This document shows positions 6,313 to 6,781 of a stretch of DNA of 6,781 bases, one piece after another. How positions within the stretch are numbered: the first letter of the stretch is position 1; each line of letters begins with the position of its first letter. Both the position numbers and the translations under genes were made by a program. This stretch comes from Gemmatimonadota bacterium (lineage in GTDB: Bacteria > Gemmatimonadota > Gemmatimonadetes > Gemmatimonadales > Gemmatimonadaceae): contig JARIET010000163.1 of the NCBI GenBank assembly GCA_031127185.1, positions 1-6,781 of the forward strand. Reading direction: 5' to 3'. The notes below the pieces were generated by a model. It was not told the DNA's origin. It did no database searches and saw nothing but the letters and a program-made list of their open reading frames with translations.

Positions 6313-6316
6313 CCGG

Positions 6317-6321
6317 CCTCC
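6317..6321 (-). promoter_or_regulatory. Shine-Dalgarno GGAGG supporting the ATG 6312 start
   Basis: GGAGG reads leftward at 6321-6317, four bases before ATG 6312. The spacing is slightly short, but the motif and ATG favour this start over GTG 6348. Confidence 0.45.
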
Positions 6322-6441
6322 GTGTCCCACAAGATGTCGCCGTCGCACCAGTTCCTGCGTAGGTGATTGGCTTTATCCGCTGTAGGGAAACCGCCGATAG
6401 GGCTTCACGGTTCCGCCGACACCCGAAATCACCTCGCAGTC

Positions 6442-6452
6442 GTACACTGTAC
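6442..6452. promoter_or_regulatory. GTACA-C-TGTAC palindrome in divergent intergenic region
   Basis: A perfect five-base inverted repeat around one base, lying between the VTT-type gene and the 90-residue protein gene. It overlaps a -10-like TACACT (6443-6448) for the rightward gene, but there is no good -35 at proper spacing. It resembles operators with TACA/TGTA half-sites, such as those of BlaI/CopY-type repressors, which have a two-base spacer instead of one. Chance occurrence is quite possible. Confidence 0.25.
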
Positions 6453-6480
6453 CACGGAACCACGGGTTGGACGCATCACC

Positions 6481-6486
6481 AAGGAG
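6481..6486 (+). promoter_or_regulatory. Shine-Dalgarno AAGGAG fixing the start at 6494
   Basis: AAGGAG lies seven bases before ATG 6494. It decides against the in-frame upstream start at 6467, which would place this ribosome site inside the coding region. Confidence 0.7.
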
Positions 6487-6493
6487 CAGCCAG

Positions 6494-6766
6494 ATGGACG
6501 CCATCCAGGTTGCCATGCTCGCACTGACGGCAGTCGCCGTCGGCATCATGTGCGCGATCACGGTACAGCTCTACCTGACCGTGCGCGAGATGCGAGCGGA
6601 GCTCCACGCCGTGCGGGCACAGATCCTGCCGATGCTCGACCGGCTCAACGGTTCCACACAGATCGCCGCGGCGGTGGCGGTCGCCATCGCCGCTGGAGTG
6701 AAGGCGTTCCGGGAATCGAACCGGGATGCCGCAGGTGACTCGATTCGCCAGGAGGAGATGCCATGA
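6494..6766 (+). CDS. Small membrane-anchored protein of unknown function
   Basis: A 90-residue protein from ATG 6494. An N-terminal membrane helix (about 5-28) is followed by a charged, probably coiled-coil stretch (TVREMRAELHAVRAQILPMLDRL, split here as 29-51), then a second hydrophobic Ala/Val-rich segment (IAAAVAVAIAAGVKAF, 57-72) and an acidic, hydrophilic tail. This resembles small DUF948-like or YtxH-neighbourhood proteins by layout, but I cannot assign a family. Its TGA overlaps the next gene's ATG (ATGA at 6763-6766), so the two are translationally linked. It diverges from the VTT-type gene across about 180 bases. Confidence 0.75.
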   Translation: MDAIQVAMLALTAVAVGIMCAITVQLYLTVREMRAELHAVRAQILPMLDRLNGSTQIAAAVAVAIAAGVKAFRESNRDAAGDSIRQEEMP

Positions 6767-6781
6767 CAGAGCCCAACGGAA
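6763..6781 (+). CDS. Start of a further gene (six codons, truncated by window edge)
   Basis: ATG 6763 overlaps the preceding stop and has a strong Shine-Dalgarno (AGGAGGAG at 6750-6757, five bases away). Only MTEPNG is visible, so the product cannot be named. The overlap with the small membrane protein suggests a shared operon; a YtxH-like protein would fit such a context but this is a guess. Confidence 0.7.

Noticed and set aside
5840..6463. Leftward ORF in another frame overlapping the VTT-type gene (207 codons)
   Set aside because: It is the shifted frame of the VTT gene, Arg/Ala-rich and lacking membrane segments.
1..6781. CRISPR array, tRNA or mobile element
   Set aside because: No regularly spaced direct repeats, no cloverleaf-like sequence, and no transposase or terminal inverted repeats were seen by eye.

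Overview
The window is GC-rich, almost fully coding bacterial DNA with no rRNA, tRNA, CRISPR or insertion sequence. Two periplasmic propeller proteins with Gly-Arg or Ala-Pro-Lys low-complexity segments, a quinoprotein dehydrogenase paired with a small cytochrome c, and a HupE/UreJ-type membrane protein suggest an aerobic, Gram-negative soil or freshwater bacterium. Acidobacteriota (Vicinamibacteria-like) is my best guess and Gemmatimonadota an alternative. This is inferred from protein style only; no marker gene is present.

Left part (1-4910): a leftward gene, cut by the window edge, encodes an exported NHL-type beta-propeller protein. Diverging from it is a compact rightward cluster of three genes: a HupE/UreJ-family membrane protein, a secreted single-haem cytochrome c, and a large PQQ-type beta-propeller dehydrogenase. 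The first two are separated by 25 bases, and the last two overlap by an ATGA. The cluster ends in a strong hairpin terminator. The natural reading is a periplasmic oxidation module: the quinoprotein oxidises an alcohol or sugar-like substrate and passes electrons to the cytochrome. The HupE-like protein may handle a metal, though its role here is unproven.

Right part (4909-6312): a leftward two-gene unit encodes a VTT/DedA-type (TVP38/TMEM64-like) membrane protein followed 21 bases later by a two-helix membrane protein of unknown function. It converges on the dehydrogenase gene at the shared terminator.

Far right (6494-6781): a rightward gene for a 90-residue membrane-anchored protein overlaps by ATGA the start of a further gene cut off after six codons. 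It diverges from the VTT gene.

The observations most worth following up are a run of nine C bases at the cytochrome/dehydrogenase junction, where a one-base slip would fuse the two proteins in frame; the Asp-Tyr-Asp motif in the dehydrogenase; the HupE-like permease placed next to a metal-requiring quinoprotein; and a TTG start for the HupE-like gene that overlaps the stop of a 12-codon leader ORF.
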